Source: Lactonifactor longoviformis DSM 17459 (lineage in GTDB: Bacteria > Bacillota > Clostridia > Lachnospirales > Lachnospiraceae). Taken from it: a stretch of 40,534 nt of DNA. Of the stretch, positions 23,566-32,011 are shown piece by piece. The translations under genes and the position numbers were made by a program. Location of the stretch: assembly GCF_900129135.1 (NCBI RefSeq), contig NZ_FQVI01000032.1, forward strand, positions 1 to 40,534, written 5' to 3'. Each line of letters starts with the position of its first letter. Position 1 is the first letter of the stretch. Under the pieces are notes generated by a model. It worked only from the letters and a program-made list of their open reading frames with translations, ran no database searches and was not told where the DNA came from.

Positions 23566-24426
23566 ATGGATTACTACAATTTAATGGAAAAGAGAATGTC
23601 AATCAGAGATTTTAAGGACTGGGATTTGTCTGAGAAGCAGATGGAGGATATCCGGGAACATTTCCAGAAGGGCTCCAGGCTGATTCCCCACATTGACGTA
23701 GACCTTGTTCTGCTGCAGAAGGAGGGGGAGAAGCTTCTGGATGGAGTTGCGGGATACAAGGGATTTTTGATTAAGGCGCCGTATTACCTTTTGATCTTAT
23801 CTGAGGATCATCCTTATGCGGCCCAGAACGCCGGGTACATAGGGGAAGATTTGGTTCTGAAGCTGTCGGAGATGGAGCTGGACAGCTGCTGGGTAACGCT
23901 GACGGACAGCGACGCTGTTAAGGATGCCGTGGGGCTTTCTTCTGATAAAAATGTTGCCGCCGTTATTGCATTCGGATATGGGAATTCTCTGGGGGACAGA
24001 ACACGTCTGGATATTAAGAGTCCTTCTGATATACATGTCATTACAAGAGAAGGGCATCTGGCCCCTAAGATTTGTGTGGAGGATCTGGTATATCTGGAAA
24101 AATGGGGACAAAAATCAGACTGGGAAGAGGATGTGATCGATGATACCATGGAGAAGGCCTTCTATGGGGCCAGCATTGCGCCGTCCTTTTTGAATCGGCA
24201 GCCTTACCGTTTTATCTATGATTATAACCGAATGATTCTGGCAGTGAAAGAGGATGAGCTGACAGGAGAACACGACGGGAAGCTGAACCAGGGAATTGTA
24301 ATGTTTCACTTCGCGGCAGTTCTCTCCCAGTGGAGGCCAAGAGAGGTTCAGTGGGTTATGGGAGCTCCGGATAAGGCTTACGGGATACCGGAGGAATATG
24401 AGATTGCAGGGTACTGCGAAGTATAA
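23566..24426 (+). CDS. Nitroreductase-family protein (TM1586 type)
   Basis: This 286-residue flavoprotein-type protein matches the putative TM1586-like nitroreductase group, in which two nitroreductase half-domains are fused in one chain. The N-terminal EKRMSIRDFKDWDLSEKQME segment is the usual FMN-binding start, followed by GEDLVLKLSEMELDSCWV. The second half (about 180-286) repeats the pattern with FYGASIAPSFLNRQPYRF. CACAGGAGG precedes the start. It probably reduces nitro compounds, quinones or flavins with NAD(P)H; the physiological substrate is unknown. It follows rpoN by 81 bp, with a possible TATAAT at 23545-23550, so it may have its own promoter. Confidence 0.82.
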   Translation: MDYYNLMEKRMSIRDFKDWDLSEKQMEDIREHFQKGSRLIPHIDVDLVLLQKEGEKLLDGVAGYKGFLIKAPYYLLILSEDHPYAAQNAGYIGEDLVLKLSEMELDSCWVTLTDSDAVKDAVGLSSDKNVAAVIAFGYGNSLGDRTRLDIKSPSDIHVITREGHLAPKICVEDLVYLEKWGQKSDWEEDVIDDTMEKAFYGASIAPSFLNRQPYRFIYDYNRMILAVKEDELTGEHDGKLNQGIVMFHFAAVLSQWRPREVQWVMGAPDKAYGIPEEYEIAGYCEV

Positions 24427-24488
24427 CACACTTACATGCGTCAGCGCATCAATCCTTCAAATTGCTGTCTGGATAAAGCAGGAAACCA

Positions 24489-24518
24489 TTGACAGATATG
24501 TCCTGATTGGGGTATGAT
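24489..24518 (+). promoter_or_regulatory. Promoter of the branched-chain amino acid importer operon
   Basis: TTGACA (24489-24494) and TATGAT (24513-24518) are separated by 18 bp, a good sigma-A promoter. It lies about 80 bp before livJ. A short ATGCG-TCAG-CGCAT inverted repeat at 24435-24448 upstream might be an operator, but it is small. Confidence 0.65.
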
Positions 24519-24600
24519 AGTAATCAGAATTTTAAGAAAGATTTTATAGATTATCCCTATAAAGTCAATCTGAAAGCGTGATATTGAAGGAGGATATGAG

Positions 24601-25779
24601 ATGAAAAACATGAAAAGATTTGCAGCTTTTTCCGTAGCTGCAGTATTGGCTGTGTCTATGATGGCCGGTTGCGGTGATGACAAGAAAGACAAAGCAGAAG
24701 GCTCTGAGGCGGCAGGAGCAGGAGAGGAGACCTTCTTAATCGGAGGTATCGGCCCTGTAACAGGCGCGGCTGCTTCTTACGGAACCAGCGTTAAGCAGGG
24801 AGCTGAGATTGCGATTAAAGAGATTAATGATGCCGGAGGCGTGAAGGTCGGAGACACTACATACAAATTTGCGCTGGAATTTGCAGATGATGAGGCCTCT
24901 GAAGATAAAGCGGTTCAGGCGTATAATACCGTTATGGACAAGGGTGCCAATGCGATTATGGGATGTGTAACCAGCGGTGCCTGTATAGCCATTGTGGATC
25001 AGACATATCAGGATGGTATCCTGCAGGTGACTCCATCCGGTTCCGCAGAGGGCTGTATTGCCAATGACAATGCTTTCCGCATCTGTTTCTCAGATCCGGA
25101 GCAGGGAAAGGCAATGGCAGATTATGCCATCGATACTATGGGACTGAAAAAGATTGCCGTTATCTATAACGCGGCAGATGAATACAGCACAGGCCTTCAG
25201 AAAGCTTTTGAAGAAGAAGTAAAAGCAAAAGGCGGAGAGATTGTAGCCAGTGAGGCATTCAACACCAACGATGTTGAGTTTAATACACAGCTGACAACAA
25301 TCAAAGGTACGGATGCGGAAGCCATCTACGTACCTGCTTACTATCAGGATGCTACATACATTACAAAACAGGCGAAGGATATGGGCATGACACTGCAGTT
25401 CTTAGGCTCCGACGGATGGGACGGCGTTCTGGATACAGTATCTGATGCCTCCACAGTAGAGGGATGTGTATTCTCCAGCCCATTCTGTGCAACGGTTGAC
25501 GATGCAGATGTGAAAAAGTTTGTAGATGCTTATAATGAAGCCTATAAAGCAACTCCTGACCAGTTCGCTGCAGATGCTTACGATACTGTATACACATTCA
25601 AAGCAGCCATGGAAGAGGCTGGAAGCATTGAGAGTGCAGATATGATTGAAGCTATGACAAAGATTACTGTCAGCGGAATGACAGGCGATGAGATTACATT
25701 TGACGCATCTGGTGCCGCTGTTAAGGAAGTTAAGTTTGTAGAAGTAAAAGACGGAGCATATCAGTACAAAGCAGAGTAG
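24601..25779 (+). CDS. livJ: Branched-chain amino acid ABC importer, binding lipoprotein
   Basis: This 392-residue lipoprotein has a type II signal peptide ending in lipobox MAGC, with Cys24 as the lipid-anchored residue, then an acidic Gly/Ala-rich linker. The mature part matches the Peripla_BP_6 (LivJ) family, with LIGGIGPVTGAAASYG, AIKEINDAGGV and a mid-protein GCVTSGACIA segment. AAGGAGG precedes the start. It heads the operon livJ-livH-livM-livG-livF. Relatives bind leucine, isoleucine and valine, but some bind other amino acids or amides, so specificity is inferred from family and context. Confidence 0.92.
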   Translation: MKNMKRFAAFSVAAVLAVSMMAGCGDDKKDKAEGSEAAGAGEETFLIGGIGPVTGAAASYGTSVKQGAEIAIKEINDAGGVKVGDTTYKFALEFADDEASEDKAVQAYNTVMDKGANAIMGCVTSGACIAIVDQTYQDGILQVTPSGSAEGCIANDNAFRICFSDPEQGKAMADYAIDTMGLKKIAVIYNAADEYSTGLQKAFEEEVKAKGGEIVASEAFNTNDVEFNTQLTTIKGTDAEAIYVPAYYQDATYITKQAKDMGMTLQFLGSDGWDGVLDTVSDASTVEGCVFSSPFCATVDDADVKKFVDAYNEAYKATPDQFAADAYDTVYTFKAAMEEAGSIESADMIEAMTKITVSGMTGDEITFDASGAAVKEVKFVEVKDGAYQYKAE

Positions 25780-25806
25780 TAGATCTGTAATCCATAGGAT
25801 GATAGC

Positions 25807-25836
25807 AAAAGGAGATGGCAACAGCTGTCTCCTTTT
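25807..25836 (+). promoter_or_regulatory. Intercistronic hairpin after livJ
   Basis: AAAAGGAGA and TCTCCTTTT are perfect inverted copies around a 12-base loop, ending in four T. It lies between livJ and livH and probably acts as a partial terminator or mRNA stabiliser giving more binding protein than membrane subunits. The role is inferred. Confidence 0.7.
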
Positions 25837-25889
25837 ACGGCTCCAAAGATATGCAGGATTTAAATATTACGAAAGAAGGTGGAGAAAGT

Positions 25890-26777
25890 ATGGATTTGGT
25901 AAACAGTATCCTGGAACAGCTGATTAATGGATTGCGGACAGGAAGTATCTATGCGCTGATCGCTCTGGGATACACCATGGTGTACGGTATCGCGAAGATG
26001 ATAAACTTTGCCCATGGAGACATTATTATGGTAGGAGCTTATGCACTGTATGTATTTGTAGGGCTCCTGGGACTGCACCCGGTGATTGCGGTTCTGCTCA
26101 CCATTGTGGTATGCTCAGTCCTTGGAATTACCATTGAAAAGGTGGCTTATAAGCCTCTGCGAAACGCAACCCCTCTGGCGGTACTGATAACGGCTATTGG
26201 TGTCAGTTATCTTCTGCAGAACCTGTCGCTGCTCATTTTTAAGGCAACCCCCATCCCGTTTGGTTCTATTATCAGGGTTCCGTCTGTAAAGGTGGGGAGT
26301 CTGAATATCTCAGGGATCACGATTGTGACGCTGGTAGTGACGACAGTTTCTATGATCGCTCTGACTCTGTTTATCAACAAGTCAAAAGCGGGCCGTGCTA
26401 TGAGGGCCGTATCGGAGGATAAGGGAGCGGCAGAGCTGATGGGAGTAAACGTAAATCAGACCATTTCCCTTACATTTGCTATCGGGTCTGCACTGGCAGC
26501 AGTAGCGGGTATCTTATTTATCTCACAGTATGAGACTCTGCTTCCCACTATGGGGGCACTGCCTGGAATCAAAGCCTTCGTTGCGGCAGTTCTCGGGGGA
26601 ATCGGCAGTATTCCCGGCGCTATGCTGGGGGGAATCATCCTTGGAATTATAGAGTCTCTTTCTAAGGCATATATATCCACACAGCTGGCAGATGCAATCG
26701 TATTCGGCATTCTGGTCATCGTGCTTCTCGTGAAACCCTCTGGTTTGCTGGGCAAACTGAAGATTGAGAAAGTGTAG
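25890..26777 (+). CDS. livH: Branched-chain amino acid ABC importer permease LivH
   Basis: This 295-residue membrane protein of the BPD_transp_2 family has about eight hydrophobic segments. The conserved LIALGYTMVYGIAKMINFAH segment and later KAFVAAVLGGIGSIPGAM are typical of LivH. The start at 25890 is preceded by AAGGTGGAG. An upstream in-frame ATG at 25815 lies within the hairpin region and lacks a suitable site, so it is not used. It pairs with LivM to form the channel. Confidence 0.92.
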   Translation: MDLVNSILEQLINGLRTGSIYALIALGYTMVYGIAKMINFAHGDIIMVGAYALYVFVGLLGLHPVIAVLLTIVVCSVLGITIEKVAYKPLRNATPLAVLITAIGVSYLLQNLSLLIFKATPIPFGSIIRVPSVKVGSLNISGITIVTLVVTTVSMIALTLFINKSKAGRAMRAVSEDKGAAELMGVNVNQTISLTFAIGSALAAVAGILFISQYETLLPTMGALPGIKAFVAAVLGGIGSIPGAMLGGIILGIIESLSKAYISTQLADAIVFGILVIVLLVKPSGLLGKLKIEKV

Positions 26778-26786
26778 GTGAGACAG

Positions 26787-27755
26787 ATGAAGATAAACAA
26801 AAAGACCATAATTAATGTTATTATAGCAGTCGGTGTCTATGCCGTGGTTCAGGGCCTTATCAGCGGGGGTATGCTGAGCAGACAGATGACATCACTGATT
26901 ATTCCTATCTGTGTGTATGTTATGATGGCAGTATCCCTCTGTCTGGTGGTAGGATTTCTGGGAGAACTGAGTCTGGGGCATGCAGGGTTTATGTCTGTAG
27001 GGGCTTATTCCGGTGCTCTTTTTCTGACACATACAGAGCTTCCCCAGCTTCCGGCGGTTCTTATTGCCCTTCTAATCGGGGGAAGCGCTGCGGCAGTCTT
27101 CGGCCTTATCATTGGCGTGCCGGTGCTCAGGCTGAAAGGTGACTATCTTGCCATTGTGACGCTGGGATTTGGAGAGATTATCAAATCTATTATCAACTTT
27201 ATGACACCTATTACCGGGGGAGCAAAGGGGCTTTCCAAGATTCCCCTTTACACCACATACCGTAACTTTACCTTTGTATTTATTCTGACAGTTGTTGTAG
27301 TGCTGCTGGTATCCAACATTGTGCGCTCACGTCACGGACGTGCAATCACTTCTATCCGTGATAACTACATTGCAGCGGAAGCTGCAGGGATACCTGTGAG
27401 CCGGTATAAGATTATGACGTTTGTAATAGCAGCTTTTTTTGCCGGTGTCGCGGGTGTCGTATATGCCGGAAACATCGGTATATTAAAGCCAGTGAACTTT
27501 GACTATAATACTTCCATTGAGATACTGGTTATGGTGGTACTGGGAGGAATGGGTAATATCAAGGGATCCATCGTTGCAGCTGTAATCCTCACAGCACTTC
27601 CGGAGGTACTTCGGGGAGCGGCGGATTACCGTATGCTTCTGTACTCTATCGTGCTGATTGCACTGATGCTGTTTAATAATTCCCCCATCAAGCGCGCTTT
27701 CATGGACAGAAGAAACATGCGTCAGGCGGGCAGACTTCAGAAGGAGGGAGAATAA
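26787..27755 (+). CDS. livM: Branched-chain amino acid ABC importer permease LivM
   Basis: This 322-residue membrane protein has about nine hydrophobic segments and matches LivM, with GELSLGHAGFMSVGAYSGA near residue 70 and VVLGGMGNIKGSIVAAVILT near residue 255. The start is taken at ATG 26787, with AGGTGAG overlapping the LivH stop as the ribosome binding site; GTG at 26778 directly after that stop is an alternative. It lies nine bases after livH and two bases before livG, so it is translated as part of the same operon. Confidence 0.92.
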   Translation: MKINKKTIINVIIAVGVYAVVQGLISGGMLSRQMTSLIIPICVYVMMAVSLCLVVGFLGELSLGHAGFMSVGAYSGALFLTHTELPQLPAVLIALLIGGSAAAVFGLIIGVPVLRLKGDYLAIVTLGFGEIIKSIINFMTPITGGAKGLSKIPLYTTYRNFTFVFILTVVVVLLVSNIVRSRHGRAITSIRDNYIAAEAAGIPVSRYKIMTFVIAAFFAGVAGVVYAGNIGILKPVNFDYNTSIEILVMVVLGGMGNIKGSIVAAVILTALPEVLRGAADYRMLLYSIVLIALMLFNNSPIKRAFMDRRNMRQAGRLQKEGE

Positions 27756-27757
27756 GC

Positions 27758-28516
27758 ATGGCTTTATTAGAAGTAAAGAATCTCGGGATCTCCTTCGGGG
27801 GGCTCAGAGCAGTTGACAATCTGAATATGACCATAGAAGAGGGCAGCCTGGTGGGGCTGATCGGACCAAACGGTGCGGGGAAAACCACAGCCTTTAATCT
27901 TCTCACCGGCGTCTACCAGCCTACGGATGGTACGATTAGCCTGAACGGGGAAAAGATTGTGGGGAAAAAGCCTGCCGAGATCTGTCAGAGCGGTATTGCC
28001 AGAACCTTTCAGAACATCCGCCTGTTCAGCAAGATGAGCGTGAAAGACAATGTAAAGGTGGCTCTCCACAATCAGATTACCTATCGGCTGGCGGAGAGCA
28101 TGCTGCATTTGCCCGGGTATTTTAAGCGGGAAAAGGAGATGGATGAGAGAGCAGGAGATATCCTGAGAGTTTTTGATCTGGAGCAGTTTTCAGAGACTCT
28201 GGCGTCCAATCTTCCTTACGGAAAACAGAGAAAGCTGGAGATTGCCCGCGCGCTGGCGACCAATCCCAAACTTCTTCTGTTAGATGAACCTGCTGCCGGG
28301 ATGAACCCCAATGAGACAGCGGAGCTGATGGAAACCATAGAACTGATTCGTAAGCAGTTTCAGGTGACGATCCTTCTGATTGAACACGATATGAAGCTGG
28401 TGGCGGGAATCTGTGAATATTTGTATGTGCTGAATTTTGGCACGGAGCTTGCCAATGGAACCCCGGAAGAAGTACTGAACGATCCCAGAGTTATCACAGC
28501 TTATCTGGGAGAATAG
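27758..28516 (+). CDS. livG: Branched-chain amino acid ABC importer ATPase LivG
   Basis: This 252-residue ATPase has Walker A GPNGAGKT (about residues 34-41), the Q-loop segment GIARTFQNIRLF typical of LivG, a signature NLPYGKQRKLEIARAL in which SGG is replaced by PYG (usual in this subfamily), Walker B LLLLDEPAAGMNP and the switch His in LLIEHDM. It is followed by the C-terminal NGTPEEVLNDPRVITAYLGE tail common to Liv ATPases. AGGAGGGAG precedes the start. It should hydrolyse ATP as a pair with LivF on the cytoplasmic face. Confidence 0.94.
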   Translation: MALLEVKNLGISFGGLRAVDNLNMTIEEGSLVGLIGPNGAGKTTAFNLLTGVYQPTDGTISLNGEKIVGKKPAEICQSGIARTFQNIRLFSKMSVKDNVKVALHNQITYRLAESMLHLPGYFKREKEMDERAGDILRVFDLEQFSETLASNLPYGKQRKLEIARALATNPKLLLLDEPAAGMNPNETAELMETIELIRKQFQVTILLIEHDMKLVAGICEYLYVLNFGTELANGTPEEVLNDPRVITAYLGE

Positions 28517-28529
28517 GAGGAGGAGACCG

Positions 28530-29240
28530 ATGGCAATGTTAAAAGTAACAGACCTGATAGTAAATTACGGCGTAATCCAGGCGATTAAGGGAGTCTCTTT
28601 CGAGGTAAATGAAGGGGAAATTATTGCCCTGATTGGAGCAAACGGCGCGGGAAAGACGACGATCCTCCAGACCGTAACAGGACTGATCAGTCCCAAATCA
28701 GGCAAAATAGAGTTTGAAGGAAAAGAAATCACCAAGACTCCGGCACACAAGATTGTGACCCTGGGTATGGCCCATGTACCGGAGGGCCGCCGGGTATTTG
28801 CAGATTTGACTGTATATGAAAACCTGATAATGGGCGCCTATACTAGAAAAGATAAAAATGAGATCAATGAGAGCATCCGTGAGGTGTACCAGCGCTTTCC
28901 CAGGCTGGAAGAGAGAAAAAACCAGCTGGCAGGCACCTTAAGCGGCGGAGAACAGCAGATGCTGGCTATGGGCAGGGCATTAATGTCTCATCCCAAGATT
29001 ATACTTATGGATGAACCGTCCATGGGGCTTTCCCCAATCTTTGTAAATGAGATATTTAAAATTATTCAGGATGTAAGCGCAGGCGGTACCACTGTACTGC
29101 TGGTAGAGCAGAATGCAAAAAAAGCATTGTCTATCGCGGACCGCGCCTATGTGCTGGAGACGGGCAGCATTGTTCTGGACGATGAGGCGTCTGTGCTCAT
29201 GGAAGATGATTCGATTAAAAAAGCATATCTAGGAGAATAG
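28530..29240 (+). CDS. livF: Branched-chain amino acid ABC importer ATPase LivF
   Basis: This 236-residue ATPase has Walker A GANGAGKT (about 37-44), the Q-loop segment AHVPEGRRVFADLTV characteristic of LivF, signature LSGGEQQMLAMGRAL, Walker B IILMDEPSMGLSP and switch segment LLVEQNAKKAL, in which Gln replaces His as is usual for LivF. GGAGGAGG precedes the start, 13 bp after livG. It completes the importer. The following cytidylate-kinase-like gene starts 11 bp later and is probably on the same transcript. Confidence 0.94.
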   Translation: MAMLKVTDLIVNYGVIQAIKGVSFEVNEGEIIALIGANGAGKTTILQTVTGLISPKSGKIEFEGKEITKTPAHKIVTLGMAHVPEGRRVFADLTVYENLIMGAYTRKDKNEINESIREVYQRFPRLEERKNQLAGTLSGGEQQMLAMGRALMSHPKIILMDEPSMGLSPIFVNEIFKIIQDVSAGGTTVLLVEQNAKKALSIADRAYVLETGSIVLDDEASVLMEDDSIKKAYLGE

Positions 29241-29251
29241 GAGGGGGACTT

Positions 29252-29884
29252 ATGGAACATCTGGTTTTTACCATTGCCCGGCACTATGGAAGCGGGGGGA
29301 ATACCATCGGCCATATGCTGGCCCAAAACCTGGGGATTCCCTGCTATGAGAGGGAGATTCTCCGTCTGGCCTCCGATGACAGCGGGATAAATGAGAGACT
29401 TTTTAACGAGGCGGACGAGAAGCTGAGAAGTAATCCCATTTTTAAAAGAAGAGGGACGAATGTATACAAAGGAGAGCTGATTCCACCAGGCAGTGATGAT
29501 TTTGTATCCAATGACAACCTGTTTTATTATCAGGCTAAGGTGATGAAGGATCTGGCCCAGTCACAGTCTTGTGTTATGGTAGGCCACTGTGCCGACTTCG
29601 TGCTGAAAGAGTATCCCAATGTGGTGCGGGTGTTTATCCATGCGCCATGGGATTACTGTGTGGCCCGCTGTATGGAGAAAAATGATATAGATGAGCGGGA
29701 AGCAGAGAAGTACATCGAAAAGGTGAATAAGTATTTTGGAGATTATTATTACTACTATACAGGGAACTACTGGAACGATGCGAGGAATTATGATTTGTGC
29801 CTCGACAGCAGCAAGATGAGCTGGGATGAGTGCGTGGAGGAGATCAAGTCCTACACGAAAATCCGGTTCAGGGAAGAACTCTGA
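29252..29884 (+). CDS. Cytidylate-kinase-like P-loop protein
   Basis: This 210-residue protein matches the cytidylate kinase-like family common in clostridia. It begins with FTIARHYGSGGNTIG, a P-loop variant in which the usual Lys is not clearly present, then CYEREILRLAS. A later VMVGHCADFVL segment and VFIHAPWDYCVARCM resemble nucleoside monophosphate kinase core parts. The middle has an odd run of tyrosines (DYYYYYTG). GGAGGGGG precedes the start. It directly follows livF, a linkage whose meaning is unclear. The family lacks a proven reaction as far as I know, and classical Cmk activity is not assumed. Confidence 0.8.
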   Translation: MEHLVFTIARHYGSGGNTIGHMLAQNLGIPCYEREILRLASDDSGINERLFNEADEKLRSNPIFKRRGTNVYKGELIPPGSDDFVSNDNLFYYQAKVMKDLAQSQSCVMVGHCADFVLKEYPNVVRVFIHAPWDYCVARCMEKNDIDEREAEKYIEKVNKYFGDYYYYYTGNYWNDARNYDLCLDSSKMSWDECVEEIKSYTKIRFREEL

Positions 29885-29999
29885 TTACGCAGGTGATATA
29901 AGACCCGGGAGCGGAGATCAGGTGGGAGACCACTGGACTCTGCTTTTGGGTCTTTTCAGCAGTTACAGGGATATATACCCTGGTGTGAGGAGAATACAT

Positions 30000-31991
30000 A
30001 TGAAGAAAAGACGAACAGGCAGACGATATTTTGCGGCCTTAGCTGCAGCAATTACTCTTCAAAGCATGGCGGTGTTCTGTGTCTGGGGGGCAAATCAGAC
30101 AGCACCGGACAGACAGGATACAGAGGCAGAAGGGAAAGAGGAACAGACGCCTCAGACCGGTCTGTGGCACCAGGAGGAGAAAGGGCGCTGGTATGAGATG
30201 CCGGACGGCACAAGGCCGGCTTCCTGCTGGATGTTTATTGACAATGTATGGTATGCGTTTGACGGAGACGGCTGGGCAAGGACAGGGTGGTTTCAGGAGG
30301 GAAGCAGATGGTATTACCTGAATCAGGACGGTGGTATGGCAACAGGCTGGCTGCTGAATGGAGGCCAGTGGTACTACCTGAGAGAAAATGGTGCCATGGC
30401 CACGGGCTGGCTGCAGGAGGGGAGTACCTGGTATTACCTGAAAAGCAGCGGTGCGATGGCCACGGGCTGGCAATGGATCGGCCGCTCCTGGTATTATCTG
30501 AAAGGAAACGGAAGTATGGCCACGGGCTGGCTGCAGGAGGGGAGTACCTGGTATTACCTGAAAAGCAGCGGTGCGATGGCCACGGGCTGGCAATGGATCG
30601 GCCGCTCCTGGTATTATCTGAAAGGAAACGGAAGTATGGCCACGGGCTGGCTGCAGGAGGGGAGTATCTGGTACTATCTGAAAGACACCGGAGCCATGGC
30701 GACGGGCTGGCAGCTGGACGGAAGTACCTGGTATTATCTGAAAGGAAACGGAAGTATGGCAACAGGCTGGCTGCAGGAGGGAAACACCTGGTATTACCTG
30801 AAAGGAAGCGGAGCCATGGCCACGGGCTGGCTGCAGAAGGGAAGTATCTGGTATTACCTGAAAGGAAACGGAGCCATGGCGACGGGCTGGCAGCTGGACG
30901 GAAGTACCTGGTATTATCTGAAAGGAAACGGAAGTATGGCAACAGGCTGGCTGCAGGAGGGAAACACCTGGTATTACCTGAAAGGAAGCGGAGCCATGGC
31001 CACGGGCTGGCTGCAGAAGGGAAGTATCTGGTATTACCTGAAAGGAAACGGAGCCATGGCGACGGGCTGGCAGCTGGACGGAAGTACCTGGTATTATCTG
31101 AAAGGAAACGGAAGTATGGCGACGGGCTGGCAGCTGATTGGGAATACCTGGTACTATCTGAAAGGAAACGGGGCTATGGTTACCGGCTGGCAGCTGATTG
31201 GGAGCACCTGGTACTATCTGAGGGACAACGGGGCCATGGCCACGGGTTGGATCCAGCTGGGGAATACCTGGTATTATCTGAAAAGCAGCGGAAGTATGGC
31301 GTCTGACGAGTGGATAGGGAACTATTATGTGGATAAGAGCGGTGCATGGATCCCGAATAAGGCGAGAGGGAAGCTTATCGCCATAGACGCAGGGCACCAG
31401 TTAAAAGGAAACAGTGAAAAGGAACCCATAGGACCGGGAGCGTCAGTAACAAAAGCAAAGGTTACCGGAGGGGCGAAGGGAACTGCCACGGGACTGTACG
31501 AGTATGAACTGAACCTGCAGGTATCATTGAAATTAAGAGATGAGCTTAAGGCCAGAGGATATGAAGTTTATATGATCCGTGAGACGAACAATGTAAATAT
31601 CAGCAACGCGGAAAGGGCCAAGATGGCCGCCCGCGCCGGAGCGGATATCCTGGTGCGCATCCACGCCAACAGTGATTCCAGCAGCTCGGCCAACGGTGCC
31701 CTCACAATTGCACCTTCTAAGAACAATCCGTATATCAAGGGACTTGTAAACGATTCCCGGCGTCTTTCCCAGAATATCCTGGACAGCTTCTGCGCGGCAA
31801 CAGGTGCGAAGAACAGAGGGATTCTTACCTCTGACGAGATGAGCGGGATAAATTGGAGCACAGTGCCTGTCACTATCGTTGAGATGGGATTCATGAGCAA
31901 TGCTTCTGAGGACCGGAGGATGGCGGATGCAGGATATCAGAAAAAGATGGCAAAGGGAATTGCCGACGGGATAGATAAATATTTTAACTAG
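30000..31991 (+). CDS. N-acetylmuramoyl-L-alanine amidase with choline-binding-type repeat array
   Basis: This 663-residue secreted autolysin has a basic, hydrophobic signal peptide (about 1-32), a short acidic spacer, then about 19 repeats of 20 residues of the CW_binding type (TGW....WYYL...GAMA; about residues 65-450). The Amidase_3 domain (about 458-663) cleaves the bond between N-acetylmuramic acid and L-alanine. The expected zinc and catalytic residues are His466 (IDAGH), Glu501, His555 (RIHANS) and Glu628 (VEMGFM). The start at ATG 30000 follows TGAGGAG; reading further upstream in this frame runs into the preceding gene. The repeats probably attach the enzyme to choline-like or other wall polymers. 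The array contains recent perfect duplications. Confidence 0.92.
   Translation: MKKRRTGRRYFAALAAAITLQSMAVFCVWGANQTAPDRQDTEAEGKEEQTPQTGLWHQEEKGRWYEMPDGTRPASCWMFIDNVWYAFDGDGWARTGWFQEGSRWYYLNQDGGMATGWLLNGGQWYYLRENGAMATGWLQEGSTWYYLKSSGAMATGWQWIGRSWYYLKGNGSMATGWLQEGSTWYYLKSSGAMATGWQWIGRSWYYLKGNGSMATGWLQEGSIWYYLKDTGAMATGWQLDGSTWYYLKGNGSMATGWLQEGNTWYYLKGSGAMATGWLQKGSIWYYLKGNGAMATGWQLDGSTWYYLKGNGSMATGWLQEGNTWYYLKGSGAMATGWLQKGSIWYYLKGNGAMATGWQLDGSTWYYLKGNGSMATGWQLIGNTWYYLKGNGAMVTGWQLIGSTWYYLRDNGAMATGWIQLGNTWYYLKSSGSMASDEWIGNYYVDKSGAWIPNKARGKLIAIDAGHQLKGNSEKEPIGPGASVTKAKVTGGAKGTATGLYEYELNLQVSLKLRDELKARGYEVYMIRETNNVNISNAERAKMAARAGADILVRIHANSDSSSSANGALTIAPSKNNPYIKGLVNDSRRLSQNILDSFCAATGAKNRGILTSDEMSGINWSTVPVTIVEMGFMSNASEDRRMADAGYQKKMAKGIADGIDKYFN
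30421..30660 (+). repeat. Perfect 120-bp direct duplication (two units x2)
   Basis: Bases 30421-30540 and 30541-30660 are identical. Each copy holds one LQEGSTWYYL-type unit and one QWIGRSWYYL-type unit. Absence of even synonymous differences points to a very recent duplication or to gene conversion. Confidence 0.93.
30721..31080 (+). repeat. Perfect 180-bp direct duplication (three units x2)
   Basis: Bases 30721-30900 and 30901-31080 are identical over three units (QLDGS, LQEGN and LQKGS types), and the match continues about 40 bp into the next unit at 31081. This is a second recent expansion within the same array, independent of the 120-bp one. Confidence 0.93.
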
Positions 31992-32011
31992 GGGAGGAGA
32001 ACAACGAGGGT

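Larger units (their letters stand above)
30300..31310 (+). repeat. 60-bp tandem repeat array (20-aa wall-binding units)
   Basis: About 17 full units of 60 bp, with degenerate units at each end, lie inside the amidase gene. The core of each unit is TGGTAYTAYCTGAAA followed by ATGGC and ACGGGCTGG. Units differ mainly in the first half (LQEGS, QWIGR, QLDGS, LQKGS, QLIGN types). Because the period is a multiple of three, copy-number change keeps the reading frame. Confidence 0.95.

Noticed and set aside
25815-25889. Longer N-terminus for livH starting at 25815
   Set aside because: The ATG lies within the intercistronic hairpin without a ribosome binding site, and LivH homologues begin near the 25890 start.
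30287-31306. Long repetitive plus-strand frame in the amidase array
   Set aside because: Another shadow of the same repeats, with no independent start signal.
30300-31310. CRISPR array
   Set aside because: The repeats are contiguous 60-bp coding units without unique spacers and no cas gene is present.
30039-31397. Long repetitive minus-strand frame (over 450 codons) in the amidase array
   Set aside because: Shadow of the 60-bp repeats; the amidase frame has signal peptide, known repeats and catalytic domain.
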